A stretch of 64,000 nucleotides of DNA from Parvimonas sp000223315. Lineage in GTDB: Bacteria; Bacillota; Clostridia; Tissierellales; Peptoniphilaceae. Positions 17,025-26,444 of this stretch are shown here, piece by piece. Numbering within the stretch: the first letter of the stretch is position 1; the number at the start of each line of letters is the position of its first letter. The stretch lies in assembly GCA_050262155.1 (NCBI GenBank), contig CP189843.1, positions 248,001 to 312,000 of the forward strand. The letters run 5' to 3'. The notes below the pieces were generated by a model that made no database searches, was not told where the DNA came from, and saw only the letters and a list, made by a program, of their open reading frames with translations. The position numbers and the translations under genes are program-made.

Positions 17025-20000
17025 ATGACGCATACTGAAAAGTATGGAATCACAGAAAGGGTTAGTTATTCAAAAATTCAAAATGTTTTGGATCTTCCAA
17101 ACCTAATTGCCATTCAAACTGATAGTTATGATTGGTTTATTAAGCAAGGAATTAGAGATGTTTTTGACGATATTAGTCCGATTAGAGACTATTCCGAAGC
17201 TATGAAGCTGGAATTTTTAAATTATCGTTTAGAAAATGCTCCAAAGTATTCAGAACAAGAATGTAAGGATAGGGATATGAACTATTCTACACTTCTAAAA
17301 GTTGATGTTCGTTTAACAAACAATAATACAGGTGAAGTTAAAGAACAAGAAGTGTTTATGGGAGAAATTCCATTGATGACTGACAACGGGACTTTTATTA
17401 TTAATGGGGCTGAAAGAGTTATCGTAAGTCAGCTTGTTAGAAGTCCGGGTGTATATTATGGAGAAGAAATTGACAAGTCAGGTAATAAGTTATTTTCTTC
17501 AACAGTAATTCCAAACAGAGGTGCTTGGTTAGAATATGATACCGACACAAATGGAGTTGTAAGTGTTCGTATTGACAGAACAAGAAAATTGCCTATAACA
17601 ACTATGATTAGGGCGTTGTTATATGAAACGAATGAAGAAATGGTTGAAAATTTCGGAGATATTAAAGAACTTCATACTACTTTGGAAAAAGATATAACAA
17701 AGAGTTATCAAGAAGCTATTCTTGAAATTTATAGAAAATTAAAACCGGGGGATCCTGCTACTGTTGAAAGTGGGGAAAGTTTATTACATAATTTACTTTT
17801 TGATCCTAGAAGATATGATCTTGCAAAAGTTGGTAGATATAAATTTAATAAGAAATTAGCTTTAAGAAATAGATTAATAGGAACAATTTTAGCTGAAGAT
17901 ATTTTCAAGACTGATAAATTTGGTGAAATGGAAAAAATTGCAAGTGTTGGAGATTATATTTCAGAAGAACTTGCTGAAAAAATTGAAAATGCAGGATATA
18001 AGAGAGTTCATGTAAAAGTTGAAGATAAAGAGATTATCGTTGTTGGTAACCACTTTGTTGATATTAGTGCGTTTGAATTAGGATTTGACATTACATGCAA
18101 TGGACTTTCAGAAAAAATTTACTATCCGGTTATGATGGAAATTTTAGAAGCTGCATCAGAATATGAAGGCGAAGAATATGAAACACAAGTTAAGAGAGCT
18201 GTTAGAAATAGAGTTAAAGAGCTTTCTCCTACTCATATTATTCGTGATGACATCGAAGCTACTGTAAGTTATGAATTTAACTTATTTTATGGTCTTGGAA
18301 TTTGTGATGATATTGACCATTTAGGAAATAGAAGAGTTAGAGCTGTTGGAGAACTTTTACAAAATCAATTTAGAATTGGTTTATCAAGAATGGAAAGAGT
18401 TGTTAGAGAAAGAATGTCAACTCAAGATCCGGACCTTGCTACGCCTCAAGGACTTATTAATATAAGACCACTTGTTGCGTCTTTAAAAGAATTCTTCGGT
18501 TCTTCACAATTATCACAATTTATGGATCAAAACAATCCACTTGCAGAACTTACTCATAAGAGAAGATTATCAGCATTAGGACCTGGTGGTCTTAGCAGAG
18601 ATAGAGCAGGATACGAAGTAAGAGACGTTCATGAAAGTCACTACGGAAGAATTTGTCCGATAGAAACTCCAGAAGGTCCAAACATCGGTCTAATTACTTC
18701 TCTAACAACTTATGCAAGAGTTGATCAATATGGATTTATTGAAACACCATATCGTGTTGTAAATAATGGAATTGCTACAAAGGACATTGTTTATTTAACT
18801 GCTGATGAAGAAGATGAAGTTATTATTGCTCAAGCTAATGAACCACTTGATGAAAATGGACGTTTTGTAAACGAAAGAGTAAGTGGTCGTGGTATTAATG
18901 GCGAAAATGATATTTATCCAAGAGATACAATTCAACTTATGGACGTTTCTCCTCAACAAATTGTATCAGTTGGTACAGCAATGATTCCTTTCCTTGAAAA
19001 TGACGATGCTACTCGTGCGTTGATGGGTTCAAACATGCAAAGACAAGCAGTGCCTCTACTTGTTACTGAAGCTCCTATTGTAGGAACCGGTATAGAACAT
19101 AAAGCGGCAAGAGATAGTGGTGTTGTTATCGTTGCTAAAAATTCAGGAATTGTTACAAAAGTTGATAGTGATGAAATTCATATTAAAAGAGATTTAGATA
19201 ATGTAGTTGATAAATATAGATTACTTAAATTTAAACGTTCAAACCAAGGAACAACAATTAATCAAAGACCTATAGTTAATGAAAATGACAGAATAAATGC
19301 AGGAGATATTATTGCCGATGGTCCTTCAACTGAAAATGGAGAAATTGCATTAGGTAAAAATATTTTAATGGCATTTATGAACTGGGAAGGCTATAACTAC
19401 GAAGATGCGATGTTGTTAAATGAACAACTTGTTATAGATGATGTTTTAACTTCATTACACATTGAAGAACATGAATGTGAAGCGAGAGAAATCAAATTAG
19501 GTTCTGAAGAAATCACAAGAGATGTTATAAATATCGGTGAAGATATGAGAAAGAACTTAGATGAAAATGGTATTATAAGAATTGGTGCTGAAGTTAATTC
19601 AGGAGATATCTTGGTTGGTAAAGTATCACCTAAGGGAGAAACTGAATTAAGCGCAGAAGAAAGACTTTTAAGAGCTATTTTTGGAGAAAAGGCTAGAGAA
19701 GTAAGAGATACTTCTTTAAGAGTTCCTCATGGAGAAACAGGTATTGTTGTAGATGTTAAATGTTACAGTAGAAAAAACGGAGATGAATTACCACCAGGAG
19801 TTAATGAAGTGGTTAGAGTTTATGTAGCCACTAAGAGAAAGATTAATGTAGGGGATAAAATGTGTGGTAGACATGGTAACAAAGGGGTTATTTCAAGAAT
19901 AATGCCTCAAGAAGATATGCCATTCTTACCGGATGGAACTCCTTTACAAATCGTTCTTAATCCATTAGGGGTACCTTCTCGTATGAACATCGGACAAGTG

Positions 20001-20789
20001 CTTGAAGTTCATTTAGGACTTGCAGCTAAAAGACTTGGTTGGAAAGTTGCAACACCAGTATTTGACGGAGCAAGTGATGTTGATGTACTTGATGCATTAA
20101 GACTTGCTGGTTGTCCTGAATCAGGTAAAATAAGACTTAGAGATGGAAGAACAGGAGATGAATTTGATAATCCTGTAACTGTTGGTTATATGTATATGTT
20201 AAAACTTCACCATTTGGTAGATGAAAAAATCCATGCTAGATCTATCGGACCATATTCTTTAGTTACACAACAACCACTTGGCGGTAAAGCACAATTTGGT
20301 GGACAAAGATTTGGAGAAATGGAAGTTTGGGCATTAGAAGCATATGGCGCAAGTCATACTTTACAAGAAATGCTAACTGTTAAGAGTGATGACATTGTAG
20401 GTAGAGTTAAGACTTATGAATCAATTGTTAAGGGTGTAAATATTCCTGAACCGGGAATTCCTGAATCCTTCAAAGTTCTTATGAAAGAATTACAATCATT
20501 ATGTCTAGATGTAAAATTGATTGATGAAGAAGGAGAAGAAATCAAACTTAGAGAAAATTCTGATGAAATAAAGGCTCAACTTGTTTTAAATGAAGAGTAC
20601 GCCAGAGAAGAAGAGGAAGAAGAGGAAGATTTTGACTTTGATTCATTCTATGAAAAATCAGAAAATAAGGAAGAAGATTTTGACGGTTTTGACCTTAGTT
20701 TTTTAGAAGATAAAGATGAAAAAGAAAAAAACAGTTCAGAAGAAGTAGATAAGTATAAAATGTTTATAGAAGAAGATATTGATCAATAG
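17025..20789 (+). CDS. rpoB: DNA-directed RNA polymerase subunit beta
   Basis: This 1254-residue beta subunit contains the classic rifampicin region near residue 490 (GSSQLSQFMDQNNPLAELTHK) in its drug-sensitive form. It also has CPIETPEGPNIGLI, the MNWEGYNYEDAMLL segment and GGKAQFGGQRFGEMEVWALEAYGA near the C-terminus. An acidic tail of about 65 residues follows the conserved end, with runs of Glu/Asp (EEEEEEEDFDFDSF and similar). Such a tail is longer than in many relatives. AAAGGGGTG precedes the ATG. rpoC follows within 25 bases. Confidence 0.98.
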   Translation: MTHTEKYGITERVSYSKIQNVLDLPNLIAIQTDSYDWFIKQGIRDVFDDISPIRDYSEAMKLEFLNYRLENAPKYSEQECKDRDMNYSTLLKVDVRLTNNNTGEVKEQEVFMGEIPLMTDNGTFIINGAERVIVSQLVRSPGVYYGEEIDKSGNKLFSSTVIPNRGAWLEYDTDTNGVVSVRIDRTRKLPITTMIRALLYETNEEMVENFGDIKELHTTLEKDITKSYQEAILEIYRKLKPGDPATVESGESLLHNLLFDPRRYDLAKVGRYKFNKKLALRNRLIGTILAEDIFKTDKFGEMEKIASVGDYISEELAEKIENAGYKRVHVKVEDKEIIVVGNHFVDISAFELGFDITCNGLSEKIYYPVMMEILEAASEYEGEEYETQVKRAVRNRVKELSPTHIIRDDIEATVSYEFNLFYGLGICDDIDHLGNRRVRAVGELLQNQFRIGLSRMERVVRERMSTQDPDLATPQGLINIRPLVASLKEFFGSSQLSQFMDQNNPLAELTHKRRLSALGPGGLSRDRAGYEVRDVHESHYGRICPIETPEGPNIGLITSLTTYARVDQYGFIETPYRVVNNGIATKDIVYLTADEEDEVIIAQANEPLDENGRFVNERVSGRGINGENDIYPRDTIQLMDVSPQQIVSVGTAMIPFLENDDATRALMGSNMQRQAVPLLVTEAPIVGTGIEHKAARDSGVVIVAKNSGIVTKVDSDEIHIKRDLDNVVDKYRLLKFKRSNQGTTINQRPIVNENDRINAGDIIADGPSTENGEIALGKNILMAFMNWEGYNYEDAMLLNEQLVIDDVLTSLHIEEHECEAREIKLGSEEITRDVINIGEDMRKNLDENGIIRIGAEVNSGDILVGKVSPKGETELSAEERLLRAIFGEKAREVRDTSLRVPHGETGIVVDVKCYSRKNGDELPPGVNEVVRVYVATKRKINVGDKMCGRHGNKGVISRIMPQEDMPFLPDGTPLQIVLNPLGVPSRMNIGQVLEVHLGLAAKRLGWKVATPVFDGASDVDVLDALRLAGCPESGKIRLRDGRTGDEFDNPVTVGYMYMLKLHHLVDEKIHARSIGPYSLVTQQPLGGKAQFGGQRFGEMEVWALEAYGASHTLQEMLTVKSDDIVGRVKTYESIVKGVNIPEPGIPESFKVLMKELQSLCLDVKLIDEEGEEIKLRENSDEIKAQLVLNEEYAREEEEEEEDFDFDSFYEKSENKEEDFDGFDLSFLEDKDEKEKNSSEEVDKYKMFIEEDIDQ

Positions 20790-20812
20790 CATAGAGGAAG
20801 GGAGTGGACTCC

Positions 20813-23800
20813 TTGTTGGAATTAAATAATTTTGATGCAATGAAAATTGGCTTGGCTTCACCTGATAAGATAAGAAGCTGGTCAAGAGGAGAAGTTAAAA
20901 AACCAGAAACCATAAATTACAGAACACTAAAACCGGAAAAAGATGGACTTTTCTGTGAAAAGATATTCGGACCGGTAAAAGACTGGGAATGTAATTGTGG
21001 TAAGTATAAAAGAATAAAATACAAGGGAAATGTATGTGAAAAATGTGGAGTTGAAATCACAAAGTCTAAAGTAAGACGTGAAAGAATGGGTCATATCGAA
21101 CTTGTTGCTCCGGTTTCACATATCTGGTATTTCAAAGGAATACCTTCAAGAATGGGACTTATATTGGATATGAGTCCAAGAGCCCTTGAAAAAATACTAT
21201 ATTTTGCAAATTATGTTGTTCTTGATGCAAAAGATACTGACCTTTATGTTAAGCAATTACTAACTGAAGGTGAATATGGAGAAGCTTGTGAAAAATTTGG
21301 TGCAGAAAATTTCAGAGTTGGAATGGGTGCTGAAGCAATTAAAGAGCTTTTAGAAAATATTAATTTAGATAAACTTTCAGATGAGTTGAAAAAAGGTCTT
21401 GTGGATGCAACAGGTCAAAAGAAAATTAGACTTTCAAGAAGACTTGAAGTTTGTGAAGCTTTCAGAAAATCAGGAAATAGACCTGAATGGATGATTATTG
21501 ATGTTGTTCCTGTTATTCCGCCTGATTTAAGACCGATGGTTCAACTTGAAGGTGGTAGATTTGCAACTTCAGACTTAAATGATTTGTATAGACGTGTTAT
21601 AAATAGAAATAACAGATTGAAAAAACTTATAGAAATTCATGCTCCTGAAATCATTATGAGAAATGAAAAGAGAATGTTACAAGAAGCTGTGGATACATTA
21701 ATAGATAATGGAAGACATGGAAAAGCAGTAACAGGAGCAGGAAATAGAGAACTTAAATCTCTATCAGATATGTTAAAAGGTAAAACAGGAAGATTTAGAC
21801 AAAACTTACTTGGAAAACGTGTTGACTATTCAGGACGTTCTGTAATCGTAGTAGGTCCGGATTTGAAATTCCACCAATGTGGGCTTCCTAAAAAAATGGC
21901 TCTTGAGCTATTTAAACCTTTTATTATGAAACAATTAGTTGAAGATGGAATTGTTCATAATATTAAAAGTGCTAAGAAATATGTAGAAAGATTAAATTCA
22001 AATGTTTGGGACATCTTAGATAAAGTTATTAAAGATCATCCTGTGCTTTTAAATAGAGCACCGACTCTTCATAGACTTGGTATTCAAGCGTTTGAACCGG
22101 TTTTAGTTGAAGGAAAAGCAATAAAATTGCATCCATTGGTTTGTACTGCATATAATGCCGACTTTGACGGAGACCAAATGGCTGTGCATTTACCTTTATC
22201 AACTGAAGCCCAAGCAGAAGCAAGACTTTTGATGCTTTCTACAAATAATATTTTAGCACCAAAAGACGGTAAGCCTATCACAACTCCTACACAAGATATG
22301 GTATTAGGTTCATATTATTTAACAAGTGGAACTGTTGAAGAACAAGCCGTTCGTTCATTTATGGATTATGATGAAATGTTTAAGGCTTATTCTACAAATA
22401 ATGTTAAAATTCATGATACTGTTAATATCTTGTATAGAGATGAAGAAACAGGAGAAAGTCAAATCGTAAAATCAACTGTTGGTAGATTTATATTTAATGA
22501 ACATATTCCACAAGATTTAGGATTTGTTGATAGAAGTAAAGACAAATTCTCATTAGAAATAGATAGACTTGTAGATAAAAAAATGCTTGGTAAGATTGTA
22601 GATAAATGTTTTAGAAAACATGGAAATATTAAAACTGCTGAAGTATTAGACTATATTAAATCTACAGGATATAAATATTCAACTGTAGGAGCTATTTCTA
22701 TCTCAATGAATGACGTAATAGTTCCTGAAGAAAAATGGGAAATTCTTAAAGAAGCGGAACATAAAATTGCAGTTTATGAAGAATTGTTTAGAGATGGTTT
22801 AGTTTCTGAACAAGAAAGATATGAATATGTAATTTCTGTTTGGACAAAAGCTACTGAAGATATTACAAAGATTCTTGTTGCAAAACAAGATCCTACAAAT
22901 AGTATCTCAATTATGGCGGACTCAGGAGCCAGAGGTAATATCAACCAAATTAGACAGTTAGCCGGAATGCGTGGACTTATGAGTTCTGCAACCGGTAGAA
23001 TTGTAGAAATTCCTATTAAAGCAAACTTTAGAGAAGGTCTTTCAGTTCAAGAATTCTTTATCTCAACTCACGGTTCCAGAAAAGGTCTTTCAGATACCGC
23101 TCTTAGAACAGCTGACTCTGGATATTTAACAAGAAGACTTGTAGATGTTTCACAAGATGTTATTGTTAGAGAAGACGACTGTTGTACAGATGAATATGTA
23201 TTAGCAAAAGACTTTAAAGATGGAAATGCTATAGTTGAAAAACTTGCAGATAGAATCGTAGGAAGACATTCATTTGAAGATGTTTTAAATCCTAATACAG
23301 GAGAAATACTAATTTATAAAAATGAAATGATTACAGAAGCTTTGGCGGAAAAAGTTGAAAAACTTGGAATTACAGAATTAAAAGTTCGTTCAGTTTTAGG
23401 TTGTAAATCAAAACATGGTGTTTGTGCAAAATGTTATGGACGTAACCTTGCAACAGGAAACCCTGTTAATATTGGTGAAGCAGTAGGAATTATAGCTGCT
23501 CAATCTATCGGAGAACCTGGTACTCAGCTTACGATGAGAACATTCCACTCAGGTGGGGTTGCCGGTGTTGGAATTACTCAAGGTCTTCCTCGTGTTGAAG
23601 AACTTTTTGAAGCTAGAAAACCTAAAGGACTTGCTTATATAACTGAAATAGATGGTACTGTAAAATTAGTTGATAATAAGAAAAGATATGATATAGTTGT
23701 AACTGCTGAAGACGGTGATGAAAGAATTTATGCTATACCTTATGGAGCTAGAATTAAAGTTAAAGATGGAGAAGAAATCAAAGCAGGTGATATGCTTACT

Positions 23801-24457
23801 GAAGGTTCTATAAATCCACATGATATTTTAGCTATAAAAGGTCCAACTGGTGTTCAAGAATACATCACTAAGGAAGTTCAAAAAGTATATCGTAACCAAG
23901 GGGTAGATATCGACGATAGACATATTGAAATTATTATAAAACAAATGCTTTCTAAAGTTAAAATAGATACTTCAGGAGATACTAATTTCTTAGAAGGAAG
24001 TTTAGTTCCTTTCAGAGAAGTAGAAGCTGTTAATAGAGAAATGCTTGAAGAAGATAAAATGCCGGCTACATTCGATAATGTATTACTTGGTATTACTAAG
24101 GCATCTCTTGCAACTGAAAGTTTCTTATCAGCTGCATCATTCCAAGAAACTACCAGAGTTTTAACTGATGCTTCTATCAAAGGAAAAGCAGATGGATTAA
24201 TAGGATTAAAAGAAAATGTAATCTTAGGTAAACTTATCCCTGCAGGAACCGGTATGAAAGTTTATAAATCTATTGAAATTGACTATGAAACAATGGAAGA
24301 AGAAGATAGACTTGCTAGAGAAGCTGCTCTTGAACATGCTGAACCTGAAGAAGATCATACATTTGATGAATTAAAAGCAGAAGCAGAAGTAAAAGAAGAA
24401 GTGGAAGTAAAAGAAACTGAAATTGATACTGAAGAAGTAGAAATAGTTGAAGAATAA
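20813..24457 (+). CDS. rpoC: DNA-directed RNA polymerase subunit beta'
   Basis: This beta' subunit has the N-terminal zinc site CNCGKYK...CEKCGVE, the active-site NADFDGDQMAVHLPL near residue 450, and the second zinc site ending CAKCYGRNL. I set the start at TTG 20813 because it gives the family N-terminus (M-L-E-L-N-N-F-D-A) and places GGGAG eight bases upstream; the in-frame GTG at 20804 lies too near that site. It is about 1214 residues. The last ~45 residues are a Glu-rich tail (KAEAEVKEEVEVKETEIDTE), echoing the acidic tail of RpoB. Confidence 0.97.
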   Translation: MLELNNFDAMKIGLASPDKIRSWSRGEVKKPETINYRTLKPEKDGLFCEKIFGPVKDWECNCGKYKRIKYKGNVCEKCGVEITKSKVRRERMGHIELVAPVSHIWYFKGIPSRMGLILDMSPRALEKILYFANYVVLDAKDTDLYVKQLLTEGEYGEACEKFGAENFRVGMGAEAIKELLENINLDKLSDELKKGLVDATGQKKIRLSRRLEVCEAFRKSGNRPEWMIIDVVPVIPPDLRPMVQLEGGRFATSDLNDLYRRVINRNNRLKKLIEIHAPEIIMRNEKRMLQEAVDTLIDNGRHGKAVTGAGNRELKSLSDMLKGKTGRFRQNLLGKRVDYSGRSVIVVGPDLKFHQCGLPKKMALELFKPFIMKQLVEDGIVHNIKSAKKYVERLNSNVWDILDKVIKDHPVLLNRAPTLHRLGIQAFEPVLVEGKAIKLHPLVCTAYNADFDGDQMAVHLPLSTEAQAEARLLMLSTNNILAPKDGKPITTPTQDMVLGSYYLTSGTVEEQAVRSFMDYDEMFKAYSTNNVKIHDTVNILYRDEETGESQIVKSTVGRFIFNEHIPQDLGFVDRSKDKFSLEIDRLVDKKMLGKIVDKCFRKHGNIKTAEVLDYIKSTGYKYSTVGAISISMNDVIVPEEKWEILKEAEHKIAVYEELFRDGLVSEQERYEYVISVWTKATEDITKILVAKQDPTNSISIMADSGARGNINQIRQLAGMRGLMSSATGRIVEIPIKANFREGLSVQEFFISTHGSRKGLSDTALRTADSGYLTRRLVDVSQDVIVREDDCCTDEYVLAKDFKDGNAIVEKLADRIVGRHSFEDVLNPNTGEILIYKNEMITEALAEKVEKLGITELKVRSVLGCKSKHGVCAKCYGRNLATGNPVNIGEAVGIIAAQSIGEPGTQLTMRTFHSGGVAGVGITQGLPRVEELFEARKPKGLAYITEIDGTVKLVDNKKRYDIVVTAEDGDERIYAIPYGARIKVKDGEEIKAGDMLTEGSINPHDILAIKGPTGVQEYITKEVQKVYRNQGVDIDDRHIEIIIKQMLSKVKIDTSGDTNFLEGSLVPFREVEAVNREMLEEDKMPATFDNVLLGITKASLATESFLSAASFQETTRVLTDASIKGKADGLIGLKENVILGKLIPAGTGMKVYKSIEIDYETMEEEDRLAREAALEHAEPEEDHTFDELKAEAEVKEEVEVKETEIDTEEVEIVEE

Positions 24458-24462
24458 CATTT

Positions 24463-24491
24463 AGAGTCGGAAAAAACTTTCCGACTCTTTC
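24463..24491 (+). terminator. rpoBC terminator
   Basis: An 11-pair stem (AGAGTCGGAAA with TTTCCGACTCT) closed by AAAC is followed by a short T-rich run. Confidence 0.85.
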
Positions 24492-24509
24492 TATAAAGTG
24501 AGGCATAAG

Positions 24510-25595
24510 ATGAAAAAAGCTTTAATTTTAACTGCATCTTTTGGTGGGGGACATAATAAAGCTGCAAATAATATTAGAGAGAAACTCGAACAAAGAGGTT
24601 TCGATGTAGAAGAAATAGATTTGTTAAAGGAAATTTCAGAAAAGTTAGACAGCTTACTCGTTGGCGGATATTTGGGAATTGTAACTAAGACACCTGAAAT
24701 TTATGGGCTTATTTATAAGGGAACTAATATAACTCAAACACAAAATGTTTTTTCAAAACCAATTTTAAATATGTTGAGTAATAAAATATTACCTATATTG
24801 GAAGAAAAAAGACCAAGTGTAGTTATTGGAACTCATGTTTTTGCTATTGGAATTATGGAACATATAAAGCAAAAAAAATATTATGATGTTCCATTTATTT
24901 CGGTAATTACCGATTTTATAACGCATAAAATGTATTTTAGTGATTATGTTGACTATTATATTGTAGCGACCGAATTTACAAAAAACAGAATGATTGACGA
25001 TGGAATAAAAGAAGAGAGAATTTGTGCTTATGGAATTCCTATAAGTGACAATTTTAAAGAAAGACATTATGAAAAAAAAGAAGGCTTTAATATTTTAACT
25101 ATATTTGGAACTTTGGGAATGAATGATTTTTCGGAATATATTATGCCGATTTTGGATATTTCAAATGATATAAGACTTACTATGGTCTGTGGTAAAAATG
25201 AAGAATTAAAAGAAAAACTTGAAAAAAAATATAGTCTTTTTATAGATGAAAATAGACTTGAAATTTTAGGTTATACAAATGAAGTTGCAAGGCTTATGGA
25301 AGAAAATCAACTTCTGATTACAAAACCCGGAGGGCTTACAGTTACGGAGGCAATAATTAAAAATATTCCGCTTATAATTCCATTTTTCATTCCGGGACAT
25401 GAAGAAGAAAATAAAAACTTCGTTGTTGAGGAAGAGATTGGAGTTTATGCTGATGGTATTAATGCTGTTGTAAAGGAGATAAAAAAGTTTTACAAAAATA
25501 GAAGAAGAGTGGAATATATGTCTTTAAATATGAAAGATATTGCTGAAGGTTTTTCAGTAGATAAGATTGCAGAATTAGTTGAAAAAATAAGCTAA
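24510..25595 (+). CDS. MGDG synthase/UgtP-family glycosyltransferase
   Basis: This 361-residue GT28-like enzyme has the MGDG-synthase N-terminus (KKALILTASFGGGHNKAANNI) and the C-terminal UDP-sugar site, with LLITKPGGLTVTEAIIKNIPLI near residue 270. Family members such as UgtP add glucose or galactose to diacylglycerol to make glycolipids and lipoteichoic acid anchors; some relatives act on other lipids. The start is ATG 24510, with GTGAGG six bases before it; the in-frame GTG at 24498 overlaps that site. It probably uses its own promoter or read-through of rpoC. Confidence 0.88.
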   Translation: MKKALILTASFGGGHNKAANNIREKLEQRGFDVEEIDLLKEISEKLDSLLVGGYLGIVTKTPEIYGLIYKGTNITQTQNVFSKPILNMLSNKILPILEEKRPSVVIGTHVFAIGIMEHIKQKKYYDVPFISVITDFITHKMYFSDYVDYYIVATEFTKNRMIDDGIKEERICAYGIPISDNFKERHYEKKEGFNILTIFGTLGMNDFSEYIMPILDISNDIRLTMVCGKNEELKEKLEKKYSLFIDENRLEILGYTNEVARLMEENQLLITKPGGLTVTEAIIKNIPLIIPFFIPGHEEENKNFVVEEEIGVYADGINAVVKEIKKFYKNRRRVEYMSLNMKDIAEGFSVDKIAELVEKIS

Positions 25596-25600
25596 ATTTA

Positions 25601-25629
25601 TTGACAAAAAGGATGTCTTATAGTATAAT
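25601..25629 (+). promoter_or_regulatory. Consensus promoter of the lipoprotein gene
   Basis: A perfect TTGACA, 17 bases and a perfect TATAAT lie 33 bases before the lipoprotein ATG. This is among the strongest promoters in the window, equal to the rRNA promoters. Confidence 0.92.
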
Positions 25630-25661
25630 TCATCGTGGATAGAGATTTTAGGAGGTTTTAT

Positions 25662-26048
25662 ATGAAAATTAAAAAATATTTAATTTCTGCTATGGCTATA
25701 TTATTAATGGGTTCAATGGTTGCTTGTCAATCAAAACCGGCTGAAAATAAGAAAGCAGAAGAAAAGAAAGAAGAAAAGAAAGAAGAACCAAAGATGGAAA
25801 AGGCTTCTGAAGAAGAAAAAAATGCAACTATAAAAGCATTAGAAGCTCAAAAAGCTATCGAATTAGAAATTCCTAATTTAAAGGATGCTGACAAAGAAAG
25901 CATTCAAAAAAAATACGAAAGCTTGATTGCTCAAGTTAAAGAAGATAAAATGGGCAAGGATGAAGTTGTTAAATTAGGAAAAGCTGCTGAAAATTACGTT
26001 AAAAACGTAAAAGCATCAAGAGGCGAAAAAACTGAAGAAAAAAAATAA
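25662..26048 (+). CDS. Small charged lipoprotein
   Basis: This 128-residue protein has a lipoprotein signal peptide (MKIKKYLISAMAILLMGSMVAC, lipobox MVAC with Cys22). A Lys/Glu-rich linker with EEKKEEKKEE repeats follows, then a helical domain (residues ~50-115) and a charged tail. I recognise no domain. The ATG at 25662 follows AGGAGG; the in-frame GTG at 25635 is upstream of it. The perfect consensus promoter and tight terminator indicate an abundant, single-gene transcript. Function unknown. Confidence 0.85.
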   Translation: MKIKKYLISAMAILLMGSMVACQSKPAENKKAEEKKEEKKEEPKMEKASEEEKNATIKALEAQKAIELEIPNLKDADKESIQKKYESLIAQVKEDKMGKDEVVKLGKAAENYVKNVKASRGEKTEEKK

Positions 26049-26060
26049 GATGATATTTTT

Positions 26061-26090
26061 AATGAGAGTTTATTAACTCTCATTTTTTTA
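26061..26090 (+). terminator. Lipoprotein gene terminator
   Basis: AATGAGAGTT pairs with AACTCTCATT around TATT and is followed by T residues. Confidence 0.92.
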
Positions 26091-26358
26091 TGAAAAAGTA
26101 TTTTAAGTAAGATTATTTCTAAAAAATGGGGTATATATGAATTACATACTTTTAGATTATATTTAAAACAAAAAATAAAAGCGCACTAATCACAGTTTTA
26201 CTAGTATGTAACATCACACTTAAAATTTATAGAAATTAAGCTATGTATATTTGCATAGCTTTTTTTTATTTTGAAATAACAAGGTTCCTTAGATATTCTC
26301 CCGTTGAAAAGCTTGGTAGAATGGAGTTTTTTTGAAAATTTTGAAAGAAAAAATATAT
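26091..26358. other. Gap with an orphan terminator and a decayed repeat copy
   Basis: No credible gene is seen. A second terminator-like hairpin (AAGCTATG with CATAGCTT, 26238-26261, then eight T) has no gene of its own in front of it, so either a short untranslated RNA or a deleted gene lies between 26091 and 26238. A 9-codon frame at about 26138 is too short to call. Confidence 0.5.
26266..26336 (+). repeat. Decayed single copy of the 66-bp hairpin repeat
   Basis: This stretch aligns along its length with the minus-strand reading of the 66-bp array at 42646-42975. The stretch AACAAGGTTCC (26278-26288) is exact, CTCCCG and AAGC line up, and the T-rich end is shared. By eye about two thirds of positions agree, with one single-base gap. 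Most differences are G/C to A/T. It overlaps the tail of the hairpin ending at 26268. Confidence 0.6.
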
Positions 26359-26387
26359 TTGTAAAAAAATATTATCTATGGTACAAT
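26359..26387 (+). promoter_or_regulatory. Promoter of the broken ABC exporter
   Basis: TTGTAA and TACAAT are spaced by 17 bases, 57 bases before the ATG at 26445. Confidence 0.6.
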
Positions 26388-26444
26388 GACTATGAAAAAT
26401 GTCTAAAAGATTTTTTTATTAATAAAAAATAATGGAGTTTAGTA

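Noticed and set aside
18490..18640. Rifampicin-resistance change in RpoB
   Set aside because: The resistance region matches the drug-sensitive consensus at the key Asp, His and Ser positions.
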